Origin: Leptopterna dolabrata
Taxonomy: Eukaryota; Arthropoda; Insecta; Hemiptera; Miridae
NCBI GenBank assembly: GCA_954871275.1
Contig: OX940978.1
Location: 41,064,078-41,128,077, forward strand
Length of the DNA stretch: 64,000 nucleotides
Reading direction: 5' to 3'
The position numbers and the translations under genes are program-made. Position 1 is the first letter of the stretch. Every line of letters begins with the position of its first letter. Positions 40,683-54,046 of the stretch are shown here, piece after piece. The notes under the pieces are model-generated. The model ran no database searches, was not told the origin of the DNA, and worked only from the letters and a program-made list of their open reading frames with translations.

Positions 40683-42118
40683 GGGAATTTTCATCCCTCA
40701 GAATTTTTCAGATATAGTTCCTTAGACCCTCCCCATCAAAATTTGATCAATATTAGAGGCAACCCTCATGGAGAAAAATAACATGTCAATACTCTTTAAG
40801 TGAAAACTATTGCGTCGCTGTAGCCTGGTGAAATCCACTGACAGGTTCCTTTGTAGGAAAAGTAGTATTAAGTACAAATACTTTGGAATACAGCTAACCC
40901 TTCGAGATTCATAGGGTGGAAACTAGACTCTTTAATGAAACCTCAGTCCAAATTTCAACCCTTTCTTCCCTTTGAACCATCTCATTCAAAAACTGAAAAT
41001 CCTCAAACTCGATTTTATCGATAGTAACATTTTTGACTTGGAGGATTTCACTTGTAAGTCGTCGATATCAGGCTGACTCAACGCTTTGGGCTTATCAGTA
41101 GCTGGTTACTACATCCGTTTTCAAAATGATAAGCGGAGCAAACTGATATTTAGCATTTTTCTCCTAGCTAATCATCTAGCTCTCAAAATCCTTTATACTG
41201 ACGCTACGACGGAATATGGTTAGTCAGTATGTTGTACAGATATTGTGCTAAGGAATCACGACAGAGACGTTCCAAGCGTTGTTCCGTATCCGTCTTTTTT
41301 TCTCCACTTTTTCGTTTTACTTTGGTTTCAATTCTAATTTGTATTATCTCAGGCAATGCTCGGCGTTTCATGTAGAGAAACGCTAATTAAAACCCCCGGT
41401 TCAGCGTTAAGGAGGCACGACAGATCAATCTGCGAGAATCACGTTCAAAAAAGGAACATAGTCGATCCTTCCCCCTTCGTCTACTATTTCTCACGGCTTT
41501 TTCAAGCCGTTGCGTCAAGTTCGAGTACCTCCTACCACCTTACCACCCTCGGGGACAACTTTAGAGTCGACCATTCCCTCACTGCACTCGACCCGGGCAA
41601 CCCCCATTTTCTCGCAGCTGCTCCTTACAGACTTTAATGAGTGCCACCTCTGGCCGCTCCTGCTGCTCCTTTTACCCTGTAATTAATACGGCGAACCCTC
41701 GGCCAATAAGGTCCGAACTCCTATTAGGTCTTAACAACAATTCGCCACACTAACCCGGGTTGGCCTCGAGGTATCAGCTTCGGTAATGACCTATCTCTTT
41801 GGCTTGTTTTGTCTCTTCGAAACACAGACCTTCGAGTCACGAAGCAATTTCGCTTTTGTGTTGCTTCCCAACGTCACAGCATGCAGCTACCCCAATACAT
41901 GTACCCCATGCATGAGCCACAGTGTCCGCCCCAACCCCAATCAGATGCACCTTCAACAATGTTGGTACCGACCCCACCACCTACTGGTGTTAGATAAGGC
42001 TTGTGTACAACCTATAAGTTTTTCGATCAAACGTGTAAAGTTTCATCACCAACTCACATCAACATAGTACTACCTATCATATGTTTTTAAGGACATCTTT
42101 TACGGTGGGTATTGTATT
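40683..42118. other. No recognisable gene
   Basis: The 41356-41637 frame and its neighbours show no family motif. The region may include upstream LINE sequence of the 42.1 kb element, but I cannot show it. Confidence 0.4.
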
Positions 42119-42988
42119 GTCAATGTAGCAAGCAAGATCTTTAGGGTGATTGAGTCATCGAGTGTTTGCGAGTTGTTACAAAACTGTACCAACTCCTTAT
42201 GTGCTTGGTGTGTTGAGAACAACCTTTACTTAAACGTTAGCAAATGCTTGGTTTTCTCGTTCCACCGCACAGTCTCTCTTATCGCCTTCGATTACAGCGT
42301 GAATGGCCAGATGTTGAGCCGGGTGCCATTGGTCCGGGATTTGGGGATAATCTTTTACAGTCAGCTCACATTTACTGATCACGTGGACTGCGTTGCGAAC
42401 AGAGCCATGAGGGCTCTAGGATTCCTCAAAAGGAATTCTAGAGAGTTCTCCAGCGCGGCAGCAATAGTACGACTCTACAAGGCTGCCGGTCCTTCCATGC
42501 TAGTATGCTGTCATTGCCTGGAGTCCCTTCTATGCTGTACATGTGGCGCAGTTTGAGCTGGTCGAGCTTAAATTCTTACGCTATCTGTTAAAAACTTCGC
42601 ATTCCGCCTGCAGATATGAATTACTCTTCCCTGCTCGAAGCTTTGTAACCTTAGCCTGCTCCAGACCCGCAGATGCATGTTGGATATTGTATTTTTGTGC
42701 AAGCTGGTCCGGGGTGGGTTAGACTGCTCGAATCTCCTATCGGAAATAATAATTCTGAACCCCCATACCGTTACCCGTTCCCAGGCCCTTTTCTATGTGG
42801 ATTTCTCTCTGAAAAATTACCTCCGTCAGCGCCCTCTGTCCCGCCTCCCCCGAACAGCGGATTTCTTACTACTCCGGTACCCAGAACTGAATTTGCTGAC
42901 CAGTCACATCTCGTCCATTAGAGCGAGGAGAGTTACAGTCGGTGGCGATTGTCATGGGTTTCTCCTTCATTTTACATCACTTTGCTAG
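42119..42988 (+). pseudogene. LINE reverse transcriptase remnant
   Basis: Frame 42146-42556 reads SLCAWCVENNLYLNVSKC, then VPLVRDLGIIFYSQLTFTDH and RALGFLKRNSREF, matching the thumb region of Jockey/CR1-type RTs (W...N.L..N..KC, then DLG...D..L.F..H). Upstream, where (F/Y)ADD is expected, the text reads VNVASKIFRVIES, so the catalytic Asp pair is gone. A frame change near 42550-42680 moves the continuation to LCKLVRGGLDCSNLLSEI and SQALFYVDFSLKNYLRQRPL. Dead copy. Confidence 0.75.
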
Positions 42989-43032
42989 CAATTATTGCAT
43001 TATTTTATTTTATCCCTACATGTCATATTATA

Positions 43033-43066
43033 ATATAATATAATTTGAATTCAAATTATATTATAT
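43033..43066. repeat. 34-bp perfect palindrome centred on GAATTC
   Basis: ATATAATATAATTTGAA followed directly by its exact reverse complement. It lies in the LINE 3' non-coding part, and AT-rich simple sequence may explain it. Confidence 0.85.
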
Positions 43067-43150
43067 TTCTTATCTATAACTGCAAAGAAATATTTTTTAT
43101 GTATCTCGTAATTGGGTTCGCCCATAATAAAGAAAATAAATAAATAAAAA

Positions 43151-43993
43151 CAAGTTGAATTTATATTTAGCGTTTAAAATTTTCAAATAGATCCAGTCAT
43201 CGAGAAAATTTACCTACATACATCTACAGAAACTTAAAGACGTTCATTTTACCATTTCTCAAACACATGAACCTTAGCCGCTATTTTCCACCTTGATTCA
43301 AGCTCAAAAACAGACATCTATAAAATTTAGTACAGCTAAGTACTACACGTACCAAGTAGTACTTATAACGGTAGAAGTCCTGTATGTATATATGTAGTAC
43401 TGGTATCGTAGGTAGGTGGTATGACGTTTCTAAAAATTCGAGTACATCAATATTTTGATTTAGTGCCTGTTGTCACGAGGTATAAGGCCGTATATCAGGA
43501 TATTGAACGTGAAACAGACGATGGCTGTGTGAGTTTAATTGCAGATACCTATTAGGAAACTCAAAAGGAAGCAATAATTCACGTTTTGAACGGGTAATTC
43601 TCCTCGTTTGAAGATAACGGAGTAAATCCTATCACAATCGGAGTCCCTGATATCAGCAGAGAGCTAATTAGAGTAATGAATTATCATCCTTCATAATAAT
43701 ACGTTCTCTGCCCTTGTTGATTCTATATCTGACAATCGGATTCCTCAGCCCTCTACTGGAACGCAAACTAATAATCTGCCGCGTGTCGTGCGTCAAAGTA
43801 CCTTGATAAAAGTAAACGTACAACGTACGTTTGTTGAGCTATCTGTCATTTCATCTGATTTCATTAACATTGTGTTAAGAATATGAACTTCGCGGAAAGA
43901 AGACTTTAGAATTCAAATAGAATCTACTTTATTTAGAATTCTACTTTAGAATTCATATAGAAACTGGCTTTGTCATCTAGGTGCAGCAACGGA
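43151..43993. other. No feature seen
   Basis: AT-rich, no gene or repeat recognised. TTTAGAATTC occurs in tandem-like form near 43907-43950. Confidence 0.4.
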
Positions 43994-45098
43994 TTTTTGG
44001 TTTATTATTTTCAATAATGAACCATTGGAATCGAGCATGAAAAAAAAAAATTCTTACCCCCCCTCAAAATTTGATGGTTTACGTTTCAAGGTATGTAGAA
44101 TCCAAAACTGCAATAAAAATATTTCTGTCTGTCCGCCGTACGCCGTACGCCGTACGGGCCACTTTTCTTAGTTACCATGAAAAAAAATTGATGAAATTCG
44201 GGTTATAGGTTCCGTTCGGCGTCTAGTTGGTCCTCGAAGCTCGACGTTACTGTGAGTCATCTCTAAGGGGTTCAAAATAGGGGTTGAAATTTTCAAAACG
44301 CCTATACCATTTTTTTACGTAAATATTTTTACGGTTTTAAATAGTTCTTGAACTTGCGAGTTTTTTAAGACCATCCGGAGCATCGTACGTCCAGCCGTTC
44401 GTTCACAGTAAGGCCCCGAAGTTTGCACCGACAGGCATTTTCGACTCCAGTGTGAATGAAATTGTATACAATTCAAACCAAATCTCGTAACCAGAGACGC
44501 GCCCACAATAGGAATTTGTGAATACGGCCAATCATTGGTAGGGATCACCTGATTATATTGGCGGAGTATGAAGTCGAGTTGGTTGTTCTGTGATATTATT
44601 TCGCTTGAAAAATGATGGCTCTTTTGGAGTTTGTTGGTAGGTAGTGAAACTTGAACAAACGTTGAAGTATTATTGATGGGTAAATTATTACTATGGTAAA
44701 TCATTACTCAACGGTAAATTATTACACAACGGTTCATTATACCATCTACGTAGAAGGGGCTGGAGTTTGTTGGTAGGTACTTTTGCAACTTTTTTCACTC
44801 CTCATCAACAATTTCTTTTCAGAACTTCATTATGTGTGTTTCTTTTTGTTAGGTACTGTTTGTCATCGGCAGAATTATTTTAGCAACATTTAACTCGTGA
44901 TTTAGGTAGGTACCTAGTAACGAATACGGGGTTAGGTACTAACCTACGGAGGGTCTGCGATCTACATAATATGTATATAATAGAATAGTACATATCATAT
45001 TATATAGAAGGGTTATCTATACATAGAGCTGTGATCTGTAACAGGAGGGTATTCTATACAAAATAATAAACCGTTGTGCAGGGATTTGCAGCGTTTTT
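43994..45098 (+). mobile_element. Repeat family A, near full-length copy
   Basis: From TTTTTGGTTTATTATTTTCA to GGGATTTGCAGCGTTTTT, 1.1 kb. The first 25 bases can fold (GGTTTATTATT, then AATAATGAACC). Near the other end AAAATAATAAACC is inverted to GGTTTATTATTTT. It is very similar to 57227-58319 in opposite orientation. Contains one satellite-type unit (about 44640-44760). Frames on the minus strand recur in other copies but match no protein I know. Confidence 0.85.
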
Positions 45099-45514
45099 CT
45101 ATTGTAGTACAGTCTAACTTCACGAATAAATGTGTACACTCATTTGTTGAGTAGTTCAACCCAAAATAGCAGACTTGAACACCCTGTACCAACATACAAT
45201 TTGTATACTGCATGTGCTTTTGGAGGTAGATAGGTATTCTAGTAATATAATAAGGGAGGAGGAGGAGGAAATAATTATTTAAAAACATAATGTTAGGTAC
45301 TCCAGGCTTTAGGGACTCCAAACGATACAACCGACGGGAACTTCCTATTCCTGAAACATTCTAATATCTGAGGTATGTTCGCAACATTGTTTAACCTTTT
45401 CTTCGAACCCTCTACATAATCATGCGTCTGTTAAGACAGCCCTTTCTCTAACCGTTTTGGAGAAAACACTCACCGCTGGAATTTATCCATTGTATTCAAG
45501 AATTCCGTGCATAG
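45099..45514. other. No feature seen
   Basis: A purine-rich GGAGGAGGAGGAGG run lies near 45256. No gene. Confidence 0.4.
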
Positions 45515-46215
45515 TGGTTTATTATTTTCGATAATGAACCCTTGGAATCGAGCATGACGTTTTATTTTAACCACCCCTTCCCATAATTTTATGGTTTCCG
45601 TTTCAAGGTACATAAAATCCGAAAATGGAAGTAAAATAAATGTCTGTCCGTCCGCCGTATGCCTCACTCCTTTTTTGTCTTAGTTACCATGAATCAAAAT
45701 TAATTAAATTTGGTTTGTAAACCTTATTTGTGGTTTAGTTGGTCCGCGAAGCTCGGCGTTACTGTCAGTCATCTCTATAAGGGATGAAAATTAGGGGTTG
45801 CATTTTCCAGGACGCCGTTATCTCTAACGGCCTTTTTCCAGGACGCCGTTATCTTTAAAAATGTTTTTTAAAATTGGTCTCGAACTTGGGAATTTCTTGA
45901 GACCACCATGAGCATTGTACGCCCAGCTGTTCGTTCAAAGTAAGGCCCTGAAGTTTGCCAGAAAGCTTCGTCAACATGATCCTGAATCTAACATTATAAA
46001 TTCAGCCCAGATATCATTGCTAGGGAACAACTGATAATAATCACTGACGGCTGAATGAAATCGAGTTGGTTTCCGTGATAACATCATGGAAATAATATTA
46101 TTATTATTATTATAGGTATCTGAAATAATATTATCATTTCAGATGAAGAATGGTGTTATTTCATGATAATTTTGCAACTTGAATAAACGTTATGCTTCAT
46201 GAAATGCTTCATCAA
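45515..46215 (+). mobile_element. Repeat family A, older 5' portion
   Basis: GGTTTATTATTTTCGATAAT, ATGGTTTCCGTTTCAAGG, GTCCGTCCGCCGTATGCC and the TTGGTCC...GAAGCTCGGCG block in family order. A 20-base phrase (CAGGACGCCGTTATCT) is duplicated at about 45809 and 45840. The 3' half is lost. Confidence 0.65.
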
Positions 46216-46403
46216 ATTGGTCGGTGAATTCAGAAGTATAGAAACCCATCAGTCGATTTGAAGTGACTTCCATATCCTGTATCTAATTACCATCCGACCA
46301 GCTAACTTGAAACTTATTGTTTCAAACGAGAGGAGCTTTTCTCCTTTTATCGAAAGCAGATTACGGTGATGTAAAAGCATTATTTTTCCAACTCGGAGAA
46401 AAG

Positions 46404-46406
<3 letters not shown>

Positions 46407-46464
<58 letters not shown>
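46407..46464. repeat. (AG)n microsatellite
   Basis: About 29 uninterrupted GA dinucleotides. The Ser/Leu and Arg/Glu frames across it are artefacts. Confidence 0.95.
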
Positions 46465-46468
<4 letters not shown>

Positions 46469-49400
46469 CAACTCGAGAAATCCTCCAATAACGAATGCTG
46501 TGGTCAAAGGAAATCGTCGTGAATAAAGGCTATGATAACGAGCAATTAGTTCGACGACTAAAAAAAGGTATAATGATGTGACGAGAGATAAAGCCCAGCC
46601 ATTAAGGCAGACCGAAAGAATAAAGTCGTTATGGAGAAGACAGAATCGTTATGGAAACTCGAGCTCTTTGGTGGGCTTAGGCCAATTTGCATCCGACCCG
46701 TACAGATGGATTTGATTGAAAGCTCTTCCGTGATAGTGATGTGATCTCAAAGGGTAAAAGCTGCCATCTTTCCTAGCAGGTTTTAATCGAGAGATACTGA
46801 AAACTTCTTGGTTTATTTGCACTCTTCGTGTTTCCTTATACCATAGACAGAATAAATTAACATAATATATATATGTATATCGGGAACAAGTTGCTAATGT
46901 CAGCGTTGTTTTACATAATATGTAAATCGGTAATTTCGTGGCAATTCCAGGCTCGGCGAGTAGCGGCCGCTATGACATTCGACACTATAAGAAAAAGTCC
47001 ACACTCTTCTCAACAAGAAATCTCGTTGCCTCACTTACTTCGCCTCCTGAAAATTAATTCGAGGATAAAACATGGTTCCAACTGCTTCAGGGAGCTACCT
47101 ACATATGTAATATAATAGGTGACTATTGGAAACAACCATAAAAAATTAATTGTTGTTATGAGCTAATAATATGATTTGGGTACTTTTTTAAACATAACTG
47201 TTTATTTTTTTATTACACAACTTTTTTTATCACGCAACTTTTTTTACTACACAACTGTTTATTATTTTCCTGAACGCTTTGAGAGGTACCCCTTCCGCGT
47301 TGATCACTGTCTTCTGTTTGAGCATACCTTAAACTGTTTAGTTGTTAGAAATTAGTCGTTAGAAGTTTTGAGGTTAGCTATTTAGTCGATAGAAATTGAA
47401 TGAATCAGATTCGATGTACGACACTGCGTGTGTGCAAATTTGAATCCCTGGTACTAACTTTCTTGCAAATAAGTGGCCTGATTTTGGTCAAATTCTGTGG
47501 GCAATTGGGATTTAGCTCCTAGATAGCCCTATGAATTACAGAACAATCAAATCATCGGTATGACCACTGCGCATGCGCAAACGCGAAATCTGAGGTACTC
47601 AATATCTCGTGAATCTATATGCCCTACGTTAGGCTTCATGAATAACAACAAATATATATAGAATTATTGAGTCCAACGAATATTTATGGAACTGTAATTG
47701 TCAGACCGGCTCTAGTACTCGATTTAGGGCTTTCCTGGGGGGTGCTCGAGGGTAGGCATTGACCACAGAAAACAGCGATCTACGCATATACAGGTAAATA
47801 ATGAACCGTTGTGTAAATGTTTACAGCGTTTTATAAGTGGATGTAATGGGGAAGGGTATGTAAATAGATTATGTTAGTTGAACATCGACACCAGTCATCA
47901 ACTCCCATATCACTCAGTCATTGCCCATGGGTAGATACAGTTTGCTGTATTCCAGAAATCTTTACCTACCTAAAGTGGAGGGAGCTTAGGTGGTTAATCA
48001 CTGATATAGTGTGCATACAAATTTCCACGCGCCCCATTAATTTGTAAAATGATGATATCATTATAATATATCGAAGCCGCGGCAAGCGCTGTTAATTAAG
48101 GTGGCTGTAATAGCGGGCAATTCGCATTTCTAACGTCAATCTTGGAGGAAGCATCATATCTGAGGTTGTCGCAGGGAGAAACGGAGGGTAGGCTGATGTG
48201 ACGCCGATAGGCCCCTTGACATTCGCAACAATAGCAACCCCCTTTGTGCCCCGACCGCCATTGTGTCGGCCACAATGGTCAATTTCATTCACAGTACAAC
48301 TAATAATTAATTTGGTTTTGTTGTTCTGGGAAGCTCTCTGAGCTGTGAGATAAGGGTTATTGGAGTGAGAGATAGGACCCGTTTCAGGCCCTTGATAACG
48401 TCAGTCATAGGAAAAGCCGCCCTTCCGAGCCAACCTACAGCGACTGTCACCATCCCCGCCTCCCCCTCGCCCTTTTGTCTACTCTGTACCTGACATCAAT
48501 ATTGCAGTAGGAATTACAAATGTCACTGCTGCGGGCAATAATAGTTATCGAATCCGCGAATTACCAAGTCGCGAACTCCGACACTCTGTTATCTTGGCAT
48601 TTCAGTTTGGCTGTCCAAAATGACACCCACTGGTTTTTCCTGACGTAGGAGTTTCTCTATTTCATGGAAGCAAGTGAACTGTTGATTCAGTTTCTATCTG
48701 TCTCTATGGTTGGTACATCGACGAGCAAATTGTACGTAAGGATCAGTACTTGGATTGGTGTGTTTCTTCTTCGTGTTGTTGGTTCTTCTTATTTGCTGTT
48801 TATTCACACTAATACGAAGAATACAGAAGACGAGCCTATCCCGAAGAACCACCACCAAAGATCCAGGTAACCGGGATGTACAGCTACTCGTCCGCCCACG
48901 TCCTCCTCTGCCGACGATAACATAACCGGTGTTGTTAGTGGCGGCCTTCCTCTGAAAAGGTGTGTTTCGGCCCGTCACACGAAGGGGCTGGTATAAGTTG
49001 CGGCCGTCAGTGCAATCCTTGCCACACGCGTAACTTCCTCAATTCGAATCTGATTTTGATCAAATTTGCGGATTGGGCCCAAGATGGTCCACTATCAATT
49101 ACAGAACGAGCAAATCATTGGTATGGCCATTGCGAATGCGCAAACGCAAATACAAAAATAATAAACGATTTAAAAAAAATGTTCATACTCGATTCCCAAG
49201 GTTCATTAGGTGTTGAAAATAATAAACCAACAGGATGAACGATAATTCAACACTATTTCAGCATGGAACCGACAGACACGAAATAGGGATACGAAATCGT
49301 GTCACGAAAGTAGTGCGGCGGTTTCTATTCTTTCCTATTTAACCGACGATGCTGAAATTTGAAACGGAGCCCCTTTGGAACTGCTGAGTGGGTAACAAAG

Positions 49401-49730
49401 ATAAGGTAAGGAGCCACCCTGGTCAGCTGAGTGAGCTCTGAGGCTAAATTCTTTCCTATTAAACCTACGATGATTTCATTGATTTCTCCGGGACTTCCAT
49501 TCATACAAATCAGGCATCTCAATCTCAAGTACGAACACGGCCTAGTAAAAGCATCTGGACAAGTTGTCAATGAATGGTTTTGCTTTTATTAAATGTTGTC
49601 TAATAATTTCACCATAAGGAAAAGCCATTCAGAGATCGACCGAATAGATAATAAGTCATTCAGGAGCCGTCATGCTAACAACATCCGATGGGTGGGGGGA
49701 AGGGGTGCGAGGCGCACAGCGACGATTTTT
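46465..49730. other. Mostly unannotated; two paralogous dispersed segments
   Basis: 47455-47590 and 49035-49150 share the order CTGATTTTG-TCAAATT, AATTACAGAAC and ATTGGTATG-CC..TGCGCAAACGC, so they are copies of a dispersed repeat. 47700-47840 shares TACTCGATTTAGG, CTTTCCTGG and GACCACAGAAAACAG with 58760-58900, ending in a family A-type AACCGTTGTGTAA terminus. No gene motif in the remaining sequence. Confidence 0.5.
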
Positions 49731-50013
49731 CATTATTTATTTATTTATTTAGAGGAATGGGGCTAGCCCAATTTACATTCTGATACAATAACATAAATAT
49801 ATCAAATAACATAAGTAATATAATAATATAAATAAATATATACAATTGTATCAGCTCTCAGCTCCTATAATCGAATTACTATGTTCCTATCTTATAACCG
49901 TTTTGTATGTTCGTATTAATCTATAATCTAAAAATATCAAGTCTGAAACTGTATCTTATTCACCTATTATGTAACTGGGCTCACTGCCCGTATATGTTCA
50001 AATAAATAAATAA
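49731..50013. mobile_element. Two LINE 3' tails in inverted orientation
   Basis: Minus-strand tail at 49735-49790 (TTATTTATTTATTTAGAGG, then GGGGCTAGCCCAATTTAC) and plus-strand tail at 49965-50013 (GTAACTGGGCTCACTGCCC, then AAATAAATAAATAAA). Both match the 43.1 kb LINE end. Confidence 0.6.
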
Positions 50014-52955
50014 ATGCAATATTGTTGAACATTATAGCATCATAGTTGATCATAGTTGATCATTAACAAATTCTAACGAATACGATTTATAAAAATCACA
50101 GATTTAAAAAAAAGAAAGCGATGTTAATTTAATAATAAGGATCGAATACGGTTTTCAAAAGTTGAAAAATTGTTGACATAAATCAAGACCTGGATTATTA
50201 GCTGTTGTTAAATTATGTGGGGCAAAAGGAATAGAAAATAAATCGAAGCTACCCTTCGGGTATTTCGGTGTGCGGAAATCAAAATGGGACAATAAAAAAG
50301 GAGAACCGATTTTGTTATTATGAATTTCGTACAAAAATATCAACACACGTCGTACATTACTATTGAATTTTTAGTTAATATTAGAATGTAAGCGCTTTTC
50401 GGTCAGACCTTCATTATAAACTTTGAATGTTTAACCGTCAGATACATTAGGGACACTCTGACGAAAAGTTCGGTATTATTAATATTGAACAAAATAACAG
50501 GGTTATTTCTGTTAATAGCTACCCGTTTAGTATACAATTTTCGGGGCTATAATTAATATGTAATTGCGCATTCATTCCTAATTCAATAAATTCATGGTTC
50601 AGGATTTACAACGTGATTAATTTTTTGATGTGTTAATCAAAAGGGGCATGGACTTTTTTCTTTGGCGTAATCAAGGTGTAAAGACGGTAGTTATTTCCGG
50701 AATACTATTAAAGGGTAATCGTCCATTATGTTAACTCAGTTTACGAGCGTGGATTAATAATTCTTCTCACGGGACGCCGACCGAAGGCATGTCCGTTAAT
50801 TTATTGAAGACCTATATTTTAGTGAGAAACCTTTTGAAAATGAAGAGGTTTTGACAACGGTTGGCTCACGTTGCCCCAGCTCAATTGTCGAGTGAGGTGG
50901 TGCTGCCACGGAATATACATGAGACAGGGGAGAAAATTAATATACTACCACGTAATCTAATTTACTTCATAGTTTACCCTACTTGTTGCACCTGCCAACG
51001 TAATAGAACGCTACAGCAACGGCTTGTTGGCTCGTGGCTGTGACAGGGTATCAACCGATTTTCCTATTTGAATTGTTGCCGTACGCCAAAGCTCCTGCTT
51101 GAAAATATCTCATAGCATCATGCAAATTAAATCACGTTCGAATTATCACAAAGGACGGCAAACGGTACCATTTTTAACGTATTTTCAAAGAAAGTACGCT
51201 ATTGCAATGGGTCGACAACATTTTCAAATTCGCTGTTCGGATTCTTGAACCATCTAAAAACGTAAGCCATAGCTAACCAGTTTTGAGAGGCTCCTTGGTC
51301 GTTTCCAGTGGTTAATTTTCTGAAATAATAATGAACCAGAACTCTTTCACTCCTAGGACTTGATGGAATAGAAATTTATGCTAAATCGAATGGCGAAACC
51401 CCAAACAATAATTAGATACCCGCTTATCTTGATAAATTATTCATATGCGAACCACAGTGTTGAACTTGCAAACCATTAGGAGTCGTCGTTCAAGCAAGTT
51501 TTCAGTCTTTAAAATCTTCGGCACGTCATGTCAGTTGTTGCTTCATTGCAGTTGCTCAGTGCCTAATGTATTATTTTATTCTTTTCAGGTTTTCTGGTTT
51601 CTGTTTTCTTAATTTCCATTCATTGGAGAGAATCAATTGTTTTTAACATTTAATACTTTCCACTGCCTCACTGACATTTGACTCACCTTAGAAAACTAGC
51701 TTAGGTACCTACCTAACTTAACGAACTAACCTTAGAAAACTCGACAACGTTCTCTTTAGTCACAGTTCAGAGATCAAAAACTGCGATTTGCTATATGTAA
51801 TAATACAGTTCTACTTTTTTCAAAGCACTCGTATTTTCTAAGTGATCGTACCTATAATTGAAAGTGAGTTGACTGTTTAAAGTTGATATTCTTGTTTGAA
51901 CGTCGTTCCCACATATCCGTCTCAGATATTCCTTATTCACTTTGTTTGAAATTGTAACAAACTCATTAGGCATTTTTATTGGTTTGAATTTCTTGAAATT
52001 GCCTATGTTGTTTCAAATCCCTATCTTGATATGTAGGAGTATGATAATTCATCCTAATGAATTAGTATGCAATGCAAAATCAGAACCACTGTTGCGCGAT
52101 GTCTTCACTAGTACCACAAAACAAGTTGGACGATTTTACTGCTCCCCGTGAACTATTTGTTCCCTTATTAAGTCATCTGTATTCATGCCTCTCCTCAGTC
52201 GTTATTGCTGGGAAGAAGTCGGTTTCTACAGTTTCATAGCCCACACTCTTTGCATATATTGCCGTTCGAGAGCCCTCAGGTAGCGATGCAAGGTTGCTCC
52301 GTCTCGTAAAATGTAACAACCCACTGAGTAACCCTCAACACAAGGATCCAAGCTTGCAACAACATAAGGAACAAGGTTTATTCGATTCGAAATTGTTTTT
52401 CTACCGGTTTGTAATTATCATAGCTACTTGAGCTGTTCAACGTTCTCTAATTCCCGCGCATGTACACTTGGAGATTGAGGGGGACGGGGAGTCAGTGGGT
52501 GAAATTGATGTCTTCACTAACCAGCTGCTCCTTATAGCAAAGCACCGGTGAGCACTTTTACTGAGACTTACCTGAAACCCTCCACCGCCTCACGACTGTC
52601 TATTCGATTTCTCGCTCCATGATTTCACTCCAAGGAGGAAGGTCTAGCACTGCTTAATCTCACATGGTAATGACTGCAAGGGCGTAGCTTCCTCGATAGG
52701 CGTCCCCCAGTTTCCAATTACCAGTTAATTAATTCTCGGAAAGGCCTTAGCCATACCATTCAAACGAATGGAAGAACCAAAGGCCACAGAGAGCCATCGA
52801 ACAATAATAATTAATCCACGTAAGTCAAACTGAACTTCAGGATGCTACTCAACAAGTAGGTACGCTGCAAACTCAGTTTTAAGAGCTAAAATATTTAATT
52901 TTCCCAATTTAGGTACTTGTAGCAAAACTAAATAAATATATTTATTATATAGGGG
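50014..52955. other. No recognisable gene
   Basis: About 2.9 kb of AT-rich sequence with only short frames. GATCATAGTTGATCAT is a small direct/inverted repeat at 50044-50063. Nothing further supported. Confidence 0.4.
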
Positions 52956-53728
52956 TGCGGAAGCGTCCCGCCCGCCAAGAAAACTGAAAAACTCAAAAGC
53001 AACCAAGAAAACTGTTTACACGACAGAACAAGTACCTAGTGGTTTTTACTCCTCTGTAACTCGGCCCCTTGGGGGTCTCCGGTATTGATTTTTCGTATAT
53101 CCATTCTCGAAGGGCCCCTGAGGATGTGTACCAAATTTCAACCCTAGGGACTATCAGGTGCCGAGTTTTGAAGGAATAAAATTTTGAAAATCGCGATTTT
53201 TAAAGTTTTCCCAGTGTTGTTGTTCTTCTTGTTCTCGTTCTTTGACAGGGCTACAGCCTCGCAGACAACGGATCGAGCTGAAATTTGTACGGACATTCGT
53301 TATGCTCCAAGGAAATGCTTTTTTTGCATTTTGTCGCCTCCCCTCCTCTCATTACAACCCGTGGGGGGGGGGGGGGGTCCTGAGAGTAGGTGGGGATGGT
53401 TTTAAAAACTGATGTTTGGCACACTTGTTCACTGGGGCTGCATGAGAAAGCATTCAAAATCTGAACCCGATGGGTTCAGCAAATGCCGAGTTATAACGGT
53501 TTGAAAACGCTGCAAATTATGGTCAAATAACCTAATTAACGACATCATGTTTGGAGCGTTCTAACTGTCGCGTATTATACTTTCCTCCTGCGCTTTTAGA
53601 AAGAGTTGGAAGCAAATTTTCAAAAAAATTTCCAACAAAAAATTCGAAGTTTTGTTAGGAAATTATGAAAACATTTGAACGATCAATTTTAATTAAATGG
53701 CTGATTGGCGGGCGCTTTCCGCCCGGGG
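52956..53728. mobile_element. Candidate element bounded by GC-rich inverted ends
   Basis: Left GCGGAAGCGTCCCGCCCGCCAA and right TTGGCGGGCGCTTTCCGCCC are imperfect inverted repeats about 770 bp apart. The interior has no coding motif; a G run of about 13 lies at 53363-53376, and AAAACGCTGCAAAT, the family A/B junction word, occurs at 53504. Assignment is tentative. Confidence 0.35.
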
Positions 53729-54046
53729 GGCAAAAACCTGCCTGCCAAACAGCGTGGAAAGAAATTTCGAGATTTGGGAGGAAGTACTAGGTTTCTATTC
53801 ACATATCAAACACAGGGAGAAGGTACAGGTTTCTAAATGCACATGCAAGAGCGAGGTGCGAAGCCCCGAGCATTCTAGGTACCTACTTTGGCGGTCAAAA
53901 TTGATAGGTATCAATCCTTTTTGCTGCTGAGGAGGTAGGTACCTGCTTACGGGCTACAAAACTGCAGGAAGTTTGAAACTGCAAAAGTGGATGAGCTGGT
54001 TGATTAATTATTGATGATTGATTAATTCAATGAGGAATGGACGTGC

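Larger units (their letters stand above)
42119..43150 (+). mobile_element. LINE, decayed 3' portion with tail
   Basis: Frameshifted ORF2 end (42119-42988), then a 3' non-coding part with GTAATTGGGTTCGCCCAT and a terminal AAATAAATAAATAAAA at 43130-43150. Similar GGGCTC..GCCC-plus-AAATA tails occur at 49.7-50.0 kb, indicating one LINE family. 5' truncated. Confidence 0.75.

Noticed and set aside
41356..41637. Endonuclease part of the 42.1 kb LINE
   Set aside because: None of the expected endonuclease motifs is visible in any frame.
44315..44704. Conserved protein gene inside family A (also near 22874, 57772 and 60531)
   Set aside because: The same frame recurs because the repeat copies are similar. 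Its ends differ, some copies break it, and no protein family fits. A dN/dS test across copies would settle it.
46249..46526. ORFs across the (AG)n run
   Set aside because: Ser/Leu or Arg/Glu repeats translated from a microsatellite.
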